Below are positions 55,803-64,000 of a DNA stretch of 64,000 nt, in pieces. The stretch comes from CAYWWM01 sp965198025 (GTDB lineage: Bacteria; Acidobacteriota; Terriglobia; 2-12-FULL-54-10). The position numbers and the translations under genes are program-made. The stretch lies in the NCBI GenBank assembly GCA_965198025.1, contig OZ240237.1, positions 2,108,001 to 2,172,000 on the forward strand. Reading direction: 5' to 3'. The first letter of the stretch is position 1. Every line of letters starts with the position of its first letter. The notes under the pieces are model-generated. The model did not search any database, was not told the origin of the DNA, and saw only the letters and a list, made by a program, of their open reading frames with translations.

Positions 55803-56828
55803 ATGGCTACGTATGTGCAAATTGATCCGACTCAGACGCTGGAACCCTTCAAGGGAGTCAAAAAGCTACCGCTCGACGAGTTCTTCACGTCGGGTCACCG
55901 GACCTGCCAGGGCTGTGAGTCCGCGCTCGTGATGAAGATGATGGTAAAGGCCGCGGGGCCGCGGACGGTCGTGCTGGGAAGCACCGGCTGCATGTACGTG
56001 GCCAACACCACATATTACAGCACGTCCTGGGTGGTGCCGTGGATGCACACGCAGCTCGGCAGCAGCGGCGCGGCGGCGCTCGGCACATCCGCCGGCCTGA
56101 AGGCGCTCATGCGCAAGGGCAAGATCAAGAACGAGCCTATCAACGTCATCGCCTTCTGCGGCGACGGCGGGGGTGCCGACATGGGCCTGGCCGGGATTTC
56201 TGCCACCCTCACGCACCCCGACTACAACTGCCTCATCCTGATGTATGACAATGAGTCGTACGCCAACACCGACATCCAGCTTTCCGGCTCCACGCCCTGG
56301 GGCGCGAACACGACCTTCAGTACTCCCGGCAAGGTGAAGCGCATCATGCACCATCGCTGGAAGAAGAACATGGCGGGCATGATTGCCGCCGGCCATCCCA
56401 CCTGCCGCTACGTCTCCACTGTTTGCATGTCCTACGGGTTGCATGCCATGAACTCCATCCGCAAGGCGCTCACCATCGGCGGCCCGACGTTCATCCATTC
56501 GCTCGACCCCTGCCCCAAAGGCTGGGACTACGACCCCATTCTGTCGCACGAATTAGGCGAGTTGGCCGTCAACACCGGCATCTGGCCGCTGTATGAAGTG
56601 GAAGACGGCGTGCTGCGCCTGACCGGGCGAACCCAGCAAATCGCCGCCGGCCGCATCCGCCGCCAGCATGTGCGGGATTACCTGCTCAAACAGGGCCGCT
56701 TCGCTCACTTCACCGACGACGACATCGATTACTTCCAGAGTAAAATAGATGAGATGTGGGATAAGTGGCTCATCCCGGGCGTGATTCCGTTCCGTACCGA
56801 GATTGAAAAATCTCCCCAGCCGGCGTAA
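55803..56828 (+). CDS. 2-oxoacid:ferredoxin oxidoreductase, beta subunit (thiamine diphosphate-binding)
   Basis: 341 residues. It binds thiamine diphosphate through FCGDGGGADMGLAGISATL and the later YDNESYANTDIQLSGSTPWG. Cysteines for the proximal 4Fe-4S cluster are C35 and C38 (TCQGCES), the one in GSTGCMYVANT and a later one (STVCMSYG). It completes the enzyme with the alpha and gamma-delta subunits. The C-terminal region is typical of the short beta subunits of three-gene enzymes. An AGGA lies before the ATG. Confidence 0.85.
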   Translation: MATYVQIDPTQTLEPFKGVKKLPLDEFFTSGHRTCQGCESALVMKMMVKAAGPRTVVLGSTGCMYVANTTYYSTSWVVPWMHTQLGSSGAAALGTSAGLKALMRKGKIKNEPINVIAFCGDGGGADMGLAGISATLTHPDYNCLILMYDNESYANTDIQLSGSTPWGANTTFSTPGKVKRIMHHRWKKNMAGMIAAGHPTCRYVSTVCMSYGLHAMNSIRKALTIGGPTFIHSLDPCPKGWDYDPILSHELGELAVNTGIWPLYEVEDGVLRLTGRTQQIAAGRIRRQHVRDYLLKQGRFAHFTDDDIDYFQSKIDEMWDKWLIPGVIPFRTEIEKSPQPA

Positions 56829-56914
56829 CCGTCCGCGAGGAACTCTGTACTCTTTTTTCGCGTTGGAGATTACCGAGAGGAGTACTGTGTCTGCCTATAG
56901 AGGCTTGCCTTCCT

Positions 56915-58420
56915 CTATCCTAGAAAGAAATCGACCCGGAACACGGTTGCCAGAATCGTGATGGCGGTCAGCCCGGTGAACACTACCAGACTGCCCCACG
57001 CAGCCCATGTCTCGAACGTGGAAGGATAAAGCCGTTTGTCTTCTTTTGGAATTACGGCGAGGCAATAGCGCAGGTTCAGGAAGAACACGACCGGCGCGAC
57101 GAAAAGGGCCAGCGCCGAAGCAACCAAAACGAGAAACACCGGCCTTGGCACACCAGCGACGATCACGATGGAGGCGGCCAGGGAAAAGAACATCGTTGCC
57201 CGGTAGATGTTGTATTCCGAGTACCAGGTCCTGCGATGCTCCTCTGTGAGCTCATCCCGAGAAACCCCGCGGAGCCGGTCTGTCCCTTGGAACAGGTTCC
57301 GGCAGCAAGCGCCGACCACCCGCGGCCACCCGTCGAAATAATTGAATGCAGTCGAAAAGGTCGCCGCAAACGCCCCCAGCAGAAAGATTGTCATCATCCA
57401 AGGACCTACGCTCAGGGTAAAGATCTGGGCTATCTCACCCATCACGTCGTTCCCCGCCACATCGCTCGGATAGAGCCAGGTGGCGGCCAGCAGCAGGAAC
57501 GCACAGGCAATTAGGAAAGAAACCAAGTGCCCTATCCGAAAATCCCAGAGGCCAATCTGGAACCACCGGCGGCAGTACTCCATAGCGTGGGGCGGAATCC
57601 GCGAGGTATCTACGCTGAGGTCCTCCTTCTTGGCACGGAACGGGTCGACTGCTTTGGCCGCGCCGATGCCTTCGAGCGATTCGCGGATTCTTCCCATACC
57701 CACCCGTTTCGCCTTGCCCCACTCGGAAGCTTGCAGCGAAACGTCAATCCCCGTCGGCAACAGACCCAGAAACGCCGCAATCACCAGCCAGGACCCGCCG
57801 GGAGTTTCCACGACGAAGAAATGCCCCATGGCGGACAGCGGAGCCGGCTCAACCACGTAAACCGCCAGAGTGGAAATGCATAAAATCCCCGCCAGGACTT
57901 TCGTAACCGTTTCCATAGCGGCGTATCTGCCCCCCAGGATGATCGCAACGGAAAGAACCCCCAATACAGTTCCATACACGGCCAGCGGAATCATTACACC
58001 CAGCATCTCGCTGAACAGATAGAACGCCACGGCCGCTGTCGCCACCAGCCTGCCCGCTTGCCCGATCATGCATTGCAGCAGCGTCGTGCCCAGCACGTAC
58101 CACAGAGGCCAGCGCTTCCACGCTGTACCGTACGCGTCCAGCATGCTCTTGCCCGTCGCATTCGTGAACCGGAACGCCATCTCAAACCCGTAGTACTTGA
58201 ACACGTACGCGACGGGAATGCACCAGAGCAAGGCATATTCGAATCGCCCTCCGGCCACCGGCGCTGTCACCAGGTGGCTGGTCCCGATGCCGGTCATCAT
58301 CAGGATCAGTCCTGGGCCGAAGTGTTTTATCAGGCCGCGCGGCTTGAGACTGGGGAGTTCCAACTGTTGCAGGGCGTCCGGGAATTCTGTCGTGGAAGAA
58401 GCCGTCGGGTGTTGTTCCAT
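56915..58420 (-). CDS. Nramp-superfamily transporter lacking canonical metal motifs
   Basis: 501 residues with about eleven membrane helices of the LeuT/Nramp fold. Where true Nramp proteins have DPGN in helix 1, this protein reads GTSHLVTAPVAGGRFEYALLW, and where they have an MPH motif in helix 6 it reads LGLLPTGIDVSLQASEWG. The metal-binding residues are therefore missing. Related clades transport other ions or are unassigned. It is convergent with the oxidoreductase operon and divergent from a TauE/SafE gene. Mn2+ or Fe2+ uptake should not be assumed. Confidence 0.75.
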   Translation of the reverse strand: MEQHPTASSTTEFPDALQQLELPSLKPRGLIKHFGPGLILMMTGIGTSHLVTAPVAGGRFEYALLWCIPVAYVFKYYGFEMAFRFTNATGKSMLDAYGTAWKRWPLWYVLGTTLLQCMIGQAGRLVATAAVAFYLFSEMLGVMIPLAVYGTVLGVLSVAIILGGRYAAMETVTKVLAGILCISTLAVYVVEPAPLSAMGHFFVVETPGGSWLVIAAFLGLLPTGIDVSLQASEWGKAKRVGMGRIRESLEGIGAAKAVDPFRAKKEDLSVDTSRIPPHAMEYCRRWFQIGLWDFRIGHLVSFLIACAFLLLAATWLYPSDVAGNDVMGEIAQIFTLSVGPWMMTIFLLGAFAATFSTAFNYFDGWPRVVGACCRNLFQGTDRLRGVSRDELTEEHRRTWYSEYNIYRATMFFSLAASIVIVAGVPRPVFLVLVASALALFVAPVVFFLNLRYCLAVIPKEDKRLYPSTFETWAAWGSLVVFTGLTAITILATVFRVDFFLG

Positions 58421-58576
58421 CGGAGGTTTCCTAGAAGTCGGACCGATTGCCTTTTACGTCGGCTGCAGAATCAGCGGCAAGTATACACCGAGGCGTCTTT
58501 CTTTGTGCCGTGTCACGCGCGGTTCACTCCGCAGGACGCCGTCAAATCGCCCTTTGTCGTGTATACTTTCTCGCTT

Positions 58577-59341
58577 ATGTCTTCTGCGCTGGAACCTCTG
58601 TGGCTCTTTCTCGCCGGCGTGATCGCTGGCCTCATCAATGCTGTGTCGGGCGGCGGAACGCTGCTAACCTTCCCTGCACTCCTTTTCTACGGACTTCCGG
58701 CAGTCAGCGCCAACGCCACCAATACCGTAGGCGTCGTCCCCGGAGTGATGTCATCCCTTTGGGGCTACCGACGGGAACTGGCCCCCCAGAAGCAGTGGCT
58801 GTGGCGTTTTGCAATTCCCAGTTTCCTGGGAGGCGGGCTCGGCGCGTTCTTGCTTCTCCATACCGATGAGACAGCCTTTCGCGGGTTCGTCCCGTTCCTC
58901 ATCCTATTCGCAACACTGCTGTTTACCTTCAGCGGCCAGGTCTCCCGCTGGTTTCGGATCGAGGCCACCGCTGTCGCACAGTCCCCCCGCGCCGTGACGG
59001 CTGCCATCGGATTCGTCTTCTGCATGGCGATCTACGGCGGCTACTTCGGGGGCGGGATCGGCATCCTGCTGTTGGCGGCTTTGGGTGTATTAGGCCTCAA
59101 GAATATTCACGAAATGAATGCGCTTCGGGTGTGTCTCGGGACCATCATGAACACGGTTGCCGCGGTCTATTTTATTTTTGGGGGACTGATTTACTGGACG
59201 GAGGCTGGGCTGCTGGCCGCCGGAACCATCACCGGCGGCTACGCGGGACCCTACATCGCGCGCGCCGTCGGCGTCAGAGCGGTCCGGGTGTTTGTTTCCC
59301 TAGCCGGCTTCACCAGCGGAATCTATTTCTTATTCCAGTAG
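58577..59341 (+). CDS. TauE/SafE-family membrane permease
   Basis: 254 residues from the ATG at 58577; a long upstream extension of the frame is antisense to the Nramp gene and was discarded. It has about eight membrane helices in two halves with the family repeat: FLAGVIAGLINAVSGGGTLL then ANATNTVGVVPGVMSSLWGY, and YGGYFGGGIGILLLAALGVL with GTITGGYAGPYIARAVGV. Members move sulfite, sulfoacetate or other organic anions; substrate unknown. A TATACT box is 10 bp upstream. Confidence 0.85.
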   Translation: MSSALEPLWLFLAGVIAGLINAVSGGGTLLTFPALLFYGLPAVSANATNTVGVVPGVMSSLWGYRRELAPQKQWLWRFAIPSFLGGGLGAFLLLHTDETAFRGFVPFLILFATLLFTFSGQVSRWFRIEATAVAQSPRAVTAAIGFVFCMAIYGGYFGGGIGILLLAALGVLGLKNIHEMNALRVCLGTIMNTVAAVYFIFGGLIYWTEAGLLAAGTITGGYAGPYIARAVGVRAVRVFVSLAGFTSGIYFLFQ

Positions 59342-59926
59342 TTTCGTTTCTCTTGCTGGTTTCTTCACTGTTCCATCCGTTGCCGCCAGGAGTCCATTCG
59401 CTCGATCAGGGAATTCAGATCGTTCTCGAGCGTGGCCCTCCACCGCTGCGATTCCGCTATGCGGTCGCGTGATGTAGCGCGGCTCGTACAACTTGCTGAT
59501 GAAGGAAATCGGCCGATTTGGCACTGTCTGGCATTTGTTGCCGTTCGTATCGCGATCCGTTATCTCCTCTGCTTCCTTGTCAAGGGAAAGGGTTGAAGGA
59601 CTAGGGGCTTTGGGATAGACTCGCCACAAGCGGCATTTTTCGGAAGTCCGCAACAATTTTCTGCTCGCTTACCGGCTGGAAATTTGACCGCTTCCGTAGG
59701 GCCGATTTTGCTGTTTGTGAGGAAACGCCCGTAGCTAAGACCTCCAAACCGGTTTCGCCTGCCATTGGGAGACTTCGTCGATGAACAACAAGCGGCTGAA
59801 CGCGCACCGAGGGAGCTGCGACTGCACCTGCTGCCAAACCTGCCGAGAACCCCGCCTCCAAACCCGATATCGGAGGAGGCTTAGCGCTGGAGATCGAACG
59901 GTAATCAGACAGCGGTTGGTTCTATT
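59342..59926. other. Intergenic region without a supported gene
   Basis: 585 bp between the TauE/SafE gene and recJ. Open frames of about 85-110 codons exist on the minus strand but lack family similarity or ribosome-binding sites. I see no RNA gene, repeat or obvious promoter. It is the largest unexplained gap of the window. Confidence 0.4.
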
Positions 59927-61678
59927 ATGCGTTGGGTAATCCGCGAAGCTGACCCAGCGTCCGTCCGCGCTCTTTCTGAGTCTTTAGGTGCTTCAGCACT
60001 TCTCGCGCGGTTACTCGCGTTGCGCGGCGTCCATGACAAGGCGTCCGCCCGGCTTTTTCTCTCACCCGATCTGGATCATCTCCACAACCCGTTTCGTATG
60101 CTCTCGATGGACGCAGCGGTCCGCCGCATTATGCAAGCCGTCGAGAGGCGGGAGAAGATTCTCATCTACGGTGACTATGACGTCGACGGCGCTATGGCCG
60201 TCGTCGTCCTCGACGCTGCCTTGAAGCTCGTCGGTGCCGAGGCGCATCATCACATTCCTCATCGCGTGCGTGACGGTTACGGTATGCGCACTGAAGTCGT
60301 CGAGCAGGCGCACTCTGAGGGATTCTCCGTCCTCATAAGTGTGGACACTGGCATCCGCGCGTTTGCTGTCGTGGAGCGGGCGCGGACGCTGGGTCTCGAT
60401 TGCATCATCACCGACCATCATCTCCCGGCAAGCGAGTCGAATGCGGATGCTGACGGCGTTCCCGGTTCCGCGGACGTCCCCCGTGCTCTGGCCGTGCTGA
60501 ATCCCAAGCAGCCCGGCTGCGCCTACCCGGACAAGAACCTGTGTGGCGCCGGTGTCGCATTCAAGCTGGCGCAGGCCCTGCTCGCAGCCCGCCCGGAAAC
60601 TTCGTCCCGGCTTCCGCGCCTGTTACCTTCCCTCCTCAAACTCGTCTGCATCGGAACGATTGCGGACAGCGTTCCGCTGGTGGGAGAGAATCGCGTCATT
60701 GTGCGCCTGGGTCTTGACGGTCTGCGCTTGCCGGTCAATCCGGGCTTGAAAGCGCTGATCGAGGCTGCCGGACTGGACGGAATGCCGATCACTTCCTGGG
60801 ACGTTGGGTTCCGCCTCGCGCCGCGGCTGAACGCCGCCGGACGCATGGAGAGCGCCCAGGATGTGATCGTCCTCTTCACACGCGCCAGTCCTGCCGAGGC
60901 ACAAGAACTTGCCTTGAAGCTCAACCGCTTGAACTCCGACCGGCAGAACGCCGAACAGGCGATTCTGGCTGAAATCGATGAGCGGATCGAGAAGACCCCC
61001 GAGGAATTCACTGGCCCCTGTCTGGTCGTTGCGGGCGAAGGCTGGCATCGCGGCGTGATCGGCATCGTGGCGAGCCGCCTGGTGGACCGTTTTCATCGTC
61101 CTGCCCTGGTCATCACCGTGGAGTCCGGCACGGGCTACGGCTCCGGACGCTCAATTGAGAAGTTCCACCTCCTTGACGCCCTCACCGCCTGTGCAGAGGT
61201 CTTTGACCGTTTTGGCGGACACCGCCAAGCTGCCGGATTCGGTCTGCCAGCCGACCGCATCGCCGAGTTGCGCCGCCGTATGAATGCCTACGCCGCCAGC
61301 CGCCTCACCCCGGAAGATTTCGTCCCCGAGTTGAAGATCGACGCAGAGATCTCGCTCGCCGATCTTTCTCCCGAAGTCGTCCTGGAGCTGGACCGCCTGG
61401 CCCCCCACGGCTACGGAAATCCCCGGCCTGTGTTTGGATGCCGGGAAGTTCGTCTCGTAGGGCGCCCGCGCCTGCTCAAGGAGAAACACGTCAAGATGCA
61501 GGTCGCTCAGGGAGAGTGCGTCTTTACAGCTCTTGGCTGGCGCAAGGGTTCCTGGCTTGAGCGTTTGAATCGGCTCGGAGCTTCGGATCGAGCCTTCGAT
61601 ATCGCATTCTCCCCGACTCAAAACACATTTCAGGGCAACTCTCGCACCGAACTCGAACTGCTCGACCTCAATAGCTAG
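59927..61678 (+). CDS. recJ: Single-stranded-DNA-specific exonuclease RecJ
   Basis: 5'-3' ssDNA exonuclease in recombination and mismatch repair. 583 residues, close to the 577 of E. coli. The DHH motifs are clear: YGDYDVDGAMAVVVLDAAL, ISVDTGIRAF, ITDHHLPAS, then the DHHA1-domain GGHRQAAGFGL. The OB domain follows (GYGNPRPVFGCREVRLV). Identity is secure. Confidence 0.95.
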   Translation: MRWVIREADPASVRALSESLGASALLARLLALRGVHDKASARLFLSPDLDHLHNPFRMLSMDAAVRRIMQAVERREKILIYGDYDVDGAMAVVVLDAALKLVGAEAHHHIPHRVRDGYGMRTEVVEQAHSEGFSVLISVDTGIRAFAVVERARTLGLDCIITDHHLPASESNADADGVPGSADVPRALAVLNPKQPGCAYPDKNLCGAGVAFKLAQALLAARPETSSRLPRLLPSLLKLVCIGTIADSVPLVGENRVIVRLGLDGLRLPVNPGLKALIEAAGLDGMPITSWDVGFRLAPRLNAAGRMESAQDVIVLFTRASPAEAQELALKLNRLNSDRQNAEQAILAEIDERIEKTPEEFTGPCLVVAGEGWHRGVIGIVASRLVDRFHRPALVITVESGTGYGSGRSIEKFHLLDALTACAEVFDRFGGHRQAAGFGLPADRIAELRRRMNAYAASRLTPEDFVPELKIDAEISLADLSPEVVLELDRLAPHGYGNPRPVFGCREVRLVGRPRLLKEKHVKMQVAQGECVFTALGWRKGSWLERLNRLGASDRAFDIAFSPTQNTFQGNSRTELELLDLNS

Positions 61679-61994
61679 TGGTTTATCGAAAGCGTGTCCC
61701 TACTAGAGCATTTTCAGCGTTGCTGTATAGCCCGCAGGTAGGGCAGGCAGGCCTGCCTGCGGCTTGTTCTTGCCTGCCGCTTGTTCTTCAAGTAGCGACA
61801 GGCCGGTAAGGCCTGTGCTCCTGCCTGCCTCTTGAGAGGACAGGCCTGTCCCTACTTTGGCGGCTGCGCTACACCAACCCTGAAAATGGTCTAAGGGGCA
61901 CTCCGCGACACAAACTCGATTCCGCCAACCTTTCCGCGTCTTTCCTCGTCTAATGGGGTTAGAATAAACGGAGGCAGTTGACGGACGGGTAATT
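61679..61994. repeat. Cluster of REP-like palindromes
   Basis: GCAGGCAGGCCTGCCTGC at 61743-61760 is a perfect 18-bp palindrome and GGACAGGCCTGTCC at 61838-61851 a perfect 14-bp one. Between them are GACAGGCCGGTAAGGCCTGTG and two CTGCCTGC(C/G)GCTTGTTCTT units. The core AGGCCT also occurs in the hairpin at 26142-26160. No gene is seen. Confidence 0.65.
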
Positions 61995-62963
61995 GTGAAA
62001 GGATTCTCTTTTCTAGCCATTGTTGCAGGCCTGCTGGCTACGCCGGTTCTCGCTCAGGACCAGGAAATTCCCTCGCCCACCATCCGAGTGGACGTGTCGG
62101 TCGTAAACATTCTTTGCACGGTTCGCGACCGGGACGGCGGCTTGGTTGCGAATTTGGACAAATCCGACTTTGACATCCGCGAGGAAGGGGAGCGCCAGGA
62201 GATCGTCTACTTTTCCCGCGAAACCCAGCTTCCGCTCACGCTCGGCCTGCTGGTCGATTCGAGCATCAGCCAGCAGCGCCTCATCCCGGACCAGCGGCGC
62301 GCTGCTGCTGCTTTCTTCGAGCAGGTGCTGACACCTCAGGACGCTGCCTTCTTGATCAGCTTCGATGTCAATGTGGATTTGCTGCAGGACATCACCGGGA
62401 GCGTCGATTTTCTCAGCCAGGGGCTCGACCGCATCCGCGTGAACGGCGGTGGCAGCGCTGGCGCGGCCAGAGGCCCCTTCCCTCAGGTCCAGTCCGGCGG
62501 GACGCACCTGTTTGACGCCGTTTTCCTCGCCGCCGACGAGATCCTCGAGCTGGAGGTCGGCCGCAAAGCTCTCATCATTATTTCGGACGGCCAGGACCAC
62601 GGCAGCATGATTGACCGCGAGCTTGCCATTGAGACTGCGCAGCGCGCCGACGTGATTCTCTACGCCATTCTCTTTTACGACCGCGGATTCTATGGCTGGG
62701 GAGGCAGTGCCTATCGTGGCGACCGCGTCCTCAAAGATATGGCAGAGGAGACCGGTGGCCGCCTCTTCGAGGCCGACAATGACCGCGAATTGAGTTCGGC
62801 CTTCGAACAGATTTCGAACGAGCTCCGCAGCCAGTACAGTCTCGGCTACACCCCCAACAACGCCGCTCGCGACGGTAGCTATCGCCGTGTCGATATCCGC
62901 GTCAAAGGCCGCGGTCACCGCGTTCAGGCCCGCAAAGGCTACTACGCCCCCCGCGGCGACTAG
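61995..62963 (+). CDS. Secreted VWA-domain protein (VWFA-related, Acidobacterial type)
   Basis: 322 residues from a GTG. A signal peptide (VKGFSFLAIVAGLLATPVLA) leads to a beta-sandwich part (VDVSVVNILCTVRDRDGGLV...DFDIREEG) and a von Willebrand A domain whose metal site starts LLVDSSISQQ, the DxSxS pattern. The C-terminal part (QYSLGYTPNNAARDGSYRRV, then ARKGYYAP) is the family ending seen in many Acidobacterial paralogues. Function is unknown; likely an extracytoplasmic binding protein. Confidence 0.8.
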   Translation: MKGFSFLAIVAGLLATPVLAQDQEIPSPTIRVDVSVVNILCTVRDRDGGLVANLDKSDFDIREEGERQEIVYFSRETQLPLTLGLLVDSSISQQRLIPDQRRAAAAFFEQVLTPQDAAFLISFDVNVDLLQDITGSVDFLSQGLDRIRVNGGGSAGAARGPFPQVQSGGTHLFDAVFLAADEILELEVGRKALIIISDGQDHGSMIDRELAIETAQRADVILYAILFYDRGFYGWGGSAYRGDRVLKDMAEETGGRLFEADNDRELSSAFEQISNELRSQYSLGYTPNNAARDGSYRRVDIRVKGRGHRVQARKGYYAPRGD

Positions 62964-62970
62964 CCTTCCG

Positions 62971-63005
62971 TGCCGTCCCGAGCGTAGCGAGGGATCTGCT
63001 TTTTT
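62971..63005 (-). repeat. Dispersed intergenic repeat, copy 5 (reverse orientation)
   Basis: GTCCCGAGCGTAGCGAGGGA then TCTGCTTTTTT; reverse complement of the CAGATCCCTCGCT...CTCGGGA core. The T-run could help end transcription of the VWA gene, but the stem is imperfect. Confidence 0.5.
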
Positions 63006-63037
63006 CCCTCATTCTTTTCTGTGTTCTCTGTGGCTGA

Positions 63038-64000
63038 CTACGGAACCAGAACTGTCTTCCCGAAATTCTCCCGGTTCACAAACAGTTCGAAGGCGGCGCC
63101 AGCCTCGGAGAGCGGTATGGCGTGTCCCACCACTGCGCGAACCTTGCGTCCTTCCAGCAGTTTCTGCACGGCGTCCATCGCCCGCATTACGATGGCAGGG
63201 CTGGAAACGCTGAGCGACCCGAAACTGAACCCGCTGATTGTGATCGCGTGGTGCCGCAGGCTCATCGGCTGCACCGTCCCTTCCTTTCCCGCCGACGTCC
63301 CGAAGCTCACCACGCGTCCCAGTGTCCGCAGGCACCGCAGGCTCTTTTCGAACACCTCGCCGCCGACTGAATCGAGCACCAGGTCCACGCCCTTCCCTCC
63401 CGTCTTCTTCTTCACCTCTTCGAGAAAATCTTGCTGCGCGTAATTGATCAAGACATCAGCGCCCAGTTCCTTCACCCGTCGCAGCTTTTCATCGGTGCTC
63501 GCCGTTCCGAACACGCGCGCCCCAGCCGCTTTCGCCACCTGCACCGCCGCCGTTCCAACCCCGCCGGCTGCCGCATGGATCAGCACGCCTTCACCTGCCT
63601 TCAGATGTCCGAACTCGTGCAGCGCAAGCTGCGCTGTGATGAAAGCCTCCGGGAACGCGCCGGCCTCTTCGAAGCTCAGGTGCCCCGGCACTGGCTGCAG
63701 CAGCCACGCCGGCATGCATGCCTTCTCCGCATAGCAAGCGCAGGTCTGGCGCAGCACTGTGCCCATTACGCGCTGCCCCGCCTGCCAGTCTTTCACTCCA
63801 TCCCCGGTTGCCGTCACCACGCCCGCCGCTTCGAAACCCGGAATGAAGGGCGGCAGCCGCTTTCCGCCATATCGCCCCCGGCACATCAGCAGGTCCGCAT
63901 AGTTCACGCCTGCGGCCTTCACGTCCACTAATACTTCGCCCGGCCCCGGCTCGGGCTCCGGAACGTCCACCTGTCGCAGTTCTGCTTTCTCACTGAATTC
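63038..64000 (-). CDS. NADPH:quinone oxidoreductase-like MDR enzyme (5' partial)
   Basis: Zinc-independent medium-chain dehydrogenase/reductase. The readable part has the family pattern VDVKAAGVNYADLLMCRGRY then PFIPGFEAAGVV, the NADPH loop HAAAGGVGTAAVQVAKAAGA and a C-terminal FGKTVLVP end. The frame is open to the window edge (EFSEKAELRQVDVPEPEPGP), so the true start lies a few codons beyond 64000; the GTG at 63970 is internal. Confidence 0.88.
   Translation of the reverse strand, partial: EFSEKAELRQVDVPEPEPGPGEVLVDVKAAGVNYADLLMCRGRYGGKRLPPFIPGFEAAGVVTATGDGVKDWQAGQRVMGTVLRQTCACYAEKACMPAWLLQPVPGHLSFEEAGAFPEAFITAQLALHEFGHLKAGEGVLIHAAAGGVGTAAVQVAKAAGARVFGTASTDEKLRRVKELGADVLINYAQQDFLEEVKKKTGGKGVDLVLDSVGGEVFEKSLRCLRTLGRVVSFGTSAGKEGTVQPMSLRHHAITISGFSFGSLSVSSPAIVMRAMDAVQKLLEGRKVRAVVGHAIPLSEAGAAFELFVNRENFGKTVLVP

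Overview
The window is a GC-rich bacterial chromosome segment that is almost entirely coding. I read it as Acidobacteriota, from gene content rather than any rRNA marker. The clues are a division/cell-wall cluster with a PASTA-type FtsI, class II (B12) ribonucleotide reductase, LVIVD-repeat and DUF6152 secreted proteins, a VWA-domain secreted protein of a type common in that phylum, and dispersed 'GCAGATCCCTCG...CTCGGGATGACA' intergenic repeats. No rRNA, tRNA or CRISPR array was found.

Layout. 7-7226 (minus): mraZ-rsmH-ftsL-ftsI-murE-murF, with MraZ-type TGGG boxes upstream. 7453-8004: a 2H phosphoesterase. 8408-12165 (plus): ilvC, a DinB-like protein, ilvB and a short ilvN, the branched-chain amino acid genes. 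12111-13232: a small accessory island bounded by an imperfect 55-bp direct repeat of the ilvN 3' end. It carries an intact mntA-hepT toxin-antitoxin pair and remnants of a TIR-like protein and perhaps a DNA methylase. 13241-17992: a tandem-methyltransferase protein, a RibD-C reductase, a scramblase-like protein, DUF6152 and hicB with a nonsense-mutated hicA. 18274-24378 (minus): two paralogous TPR-protein + ImmA/IrrE-metallopeptidase modules on either side of nrdJ, one intact and one broken. 24597-28762: a MurL-type epimerase, an exported truncated haemoglobin, a GAF protein, a membrane protein and AlkA. 28784-36836 (minus): glycosyltransferase, cca, dinB, prmC, an LVIVD protein and prfA. 37099-43736 (minus): a complete dipeptide/oligopeptide ABC transporter with unusual insertions in two subunits. 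43964-49298: inositol-phosphate synthase, then glnA-glnB divergent from a second glutamine synthetase. 49667-53075: lnt, an unknown secreted protein and prfB with its programmed frameshift. 53295-56828: a three-gene 2-oxoacid:ferredoxin oxidoreductase whose sequence and order resemble oxalate oxidoreductase. 56915-59341: an Nramp-like carrier without the canonical metal motifs, divergent from a TauE/SafE permease. 59927-64000: recJ, a VWA protein and a quinone oxidoreductase cut by the window end.

Most of the window is housekeeping. The best candidates for something new are the duplicated TPR/ImmA module around nrdJ, the repeat-bounded island at the ilvN 3' end, the oxalate-oxidoreductase-like operon next to an atypical Nramp protein, and a dispersed repeat that has entered the murL reading frame.
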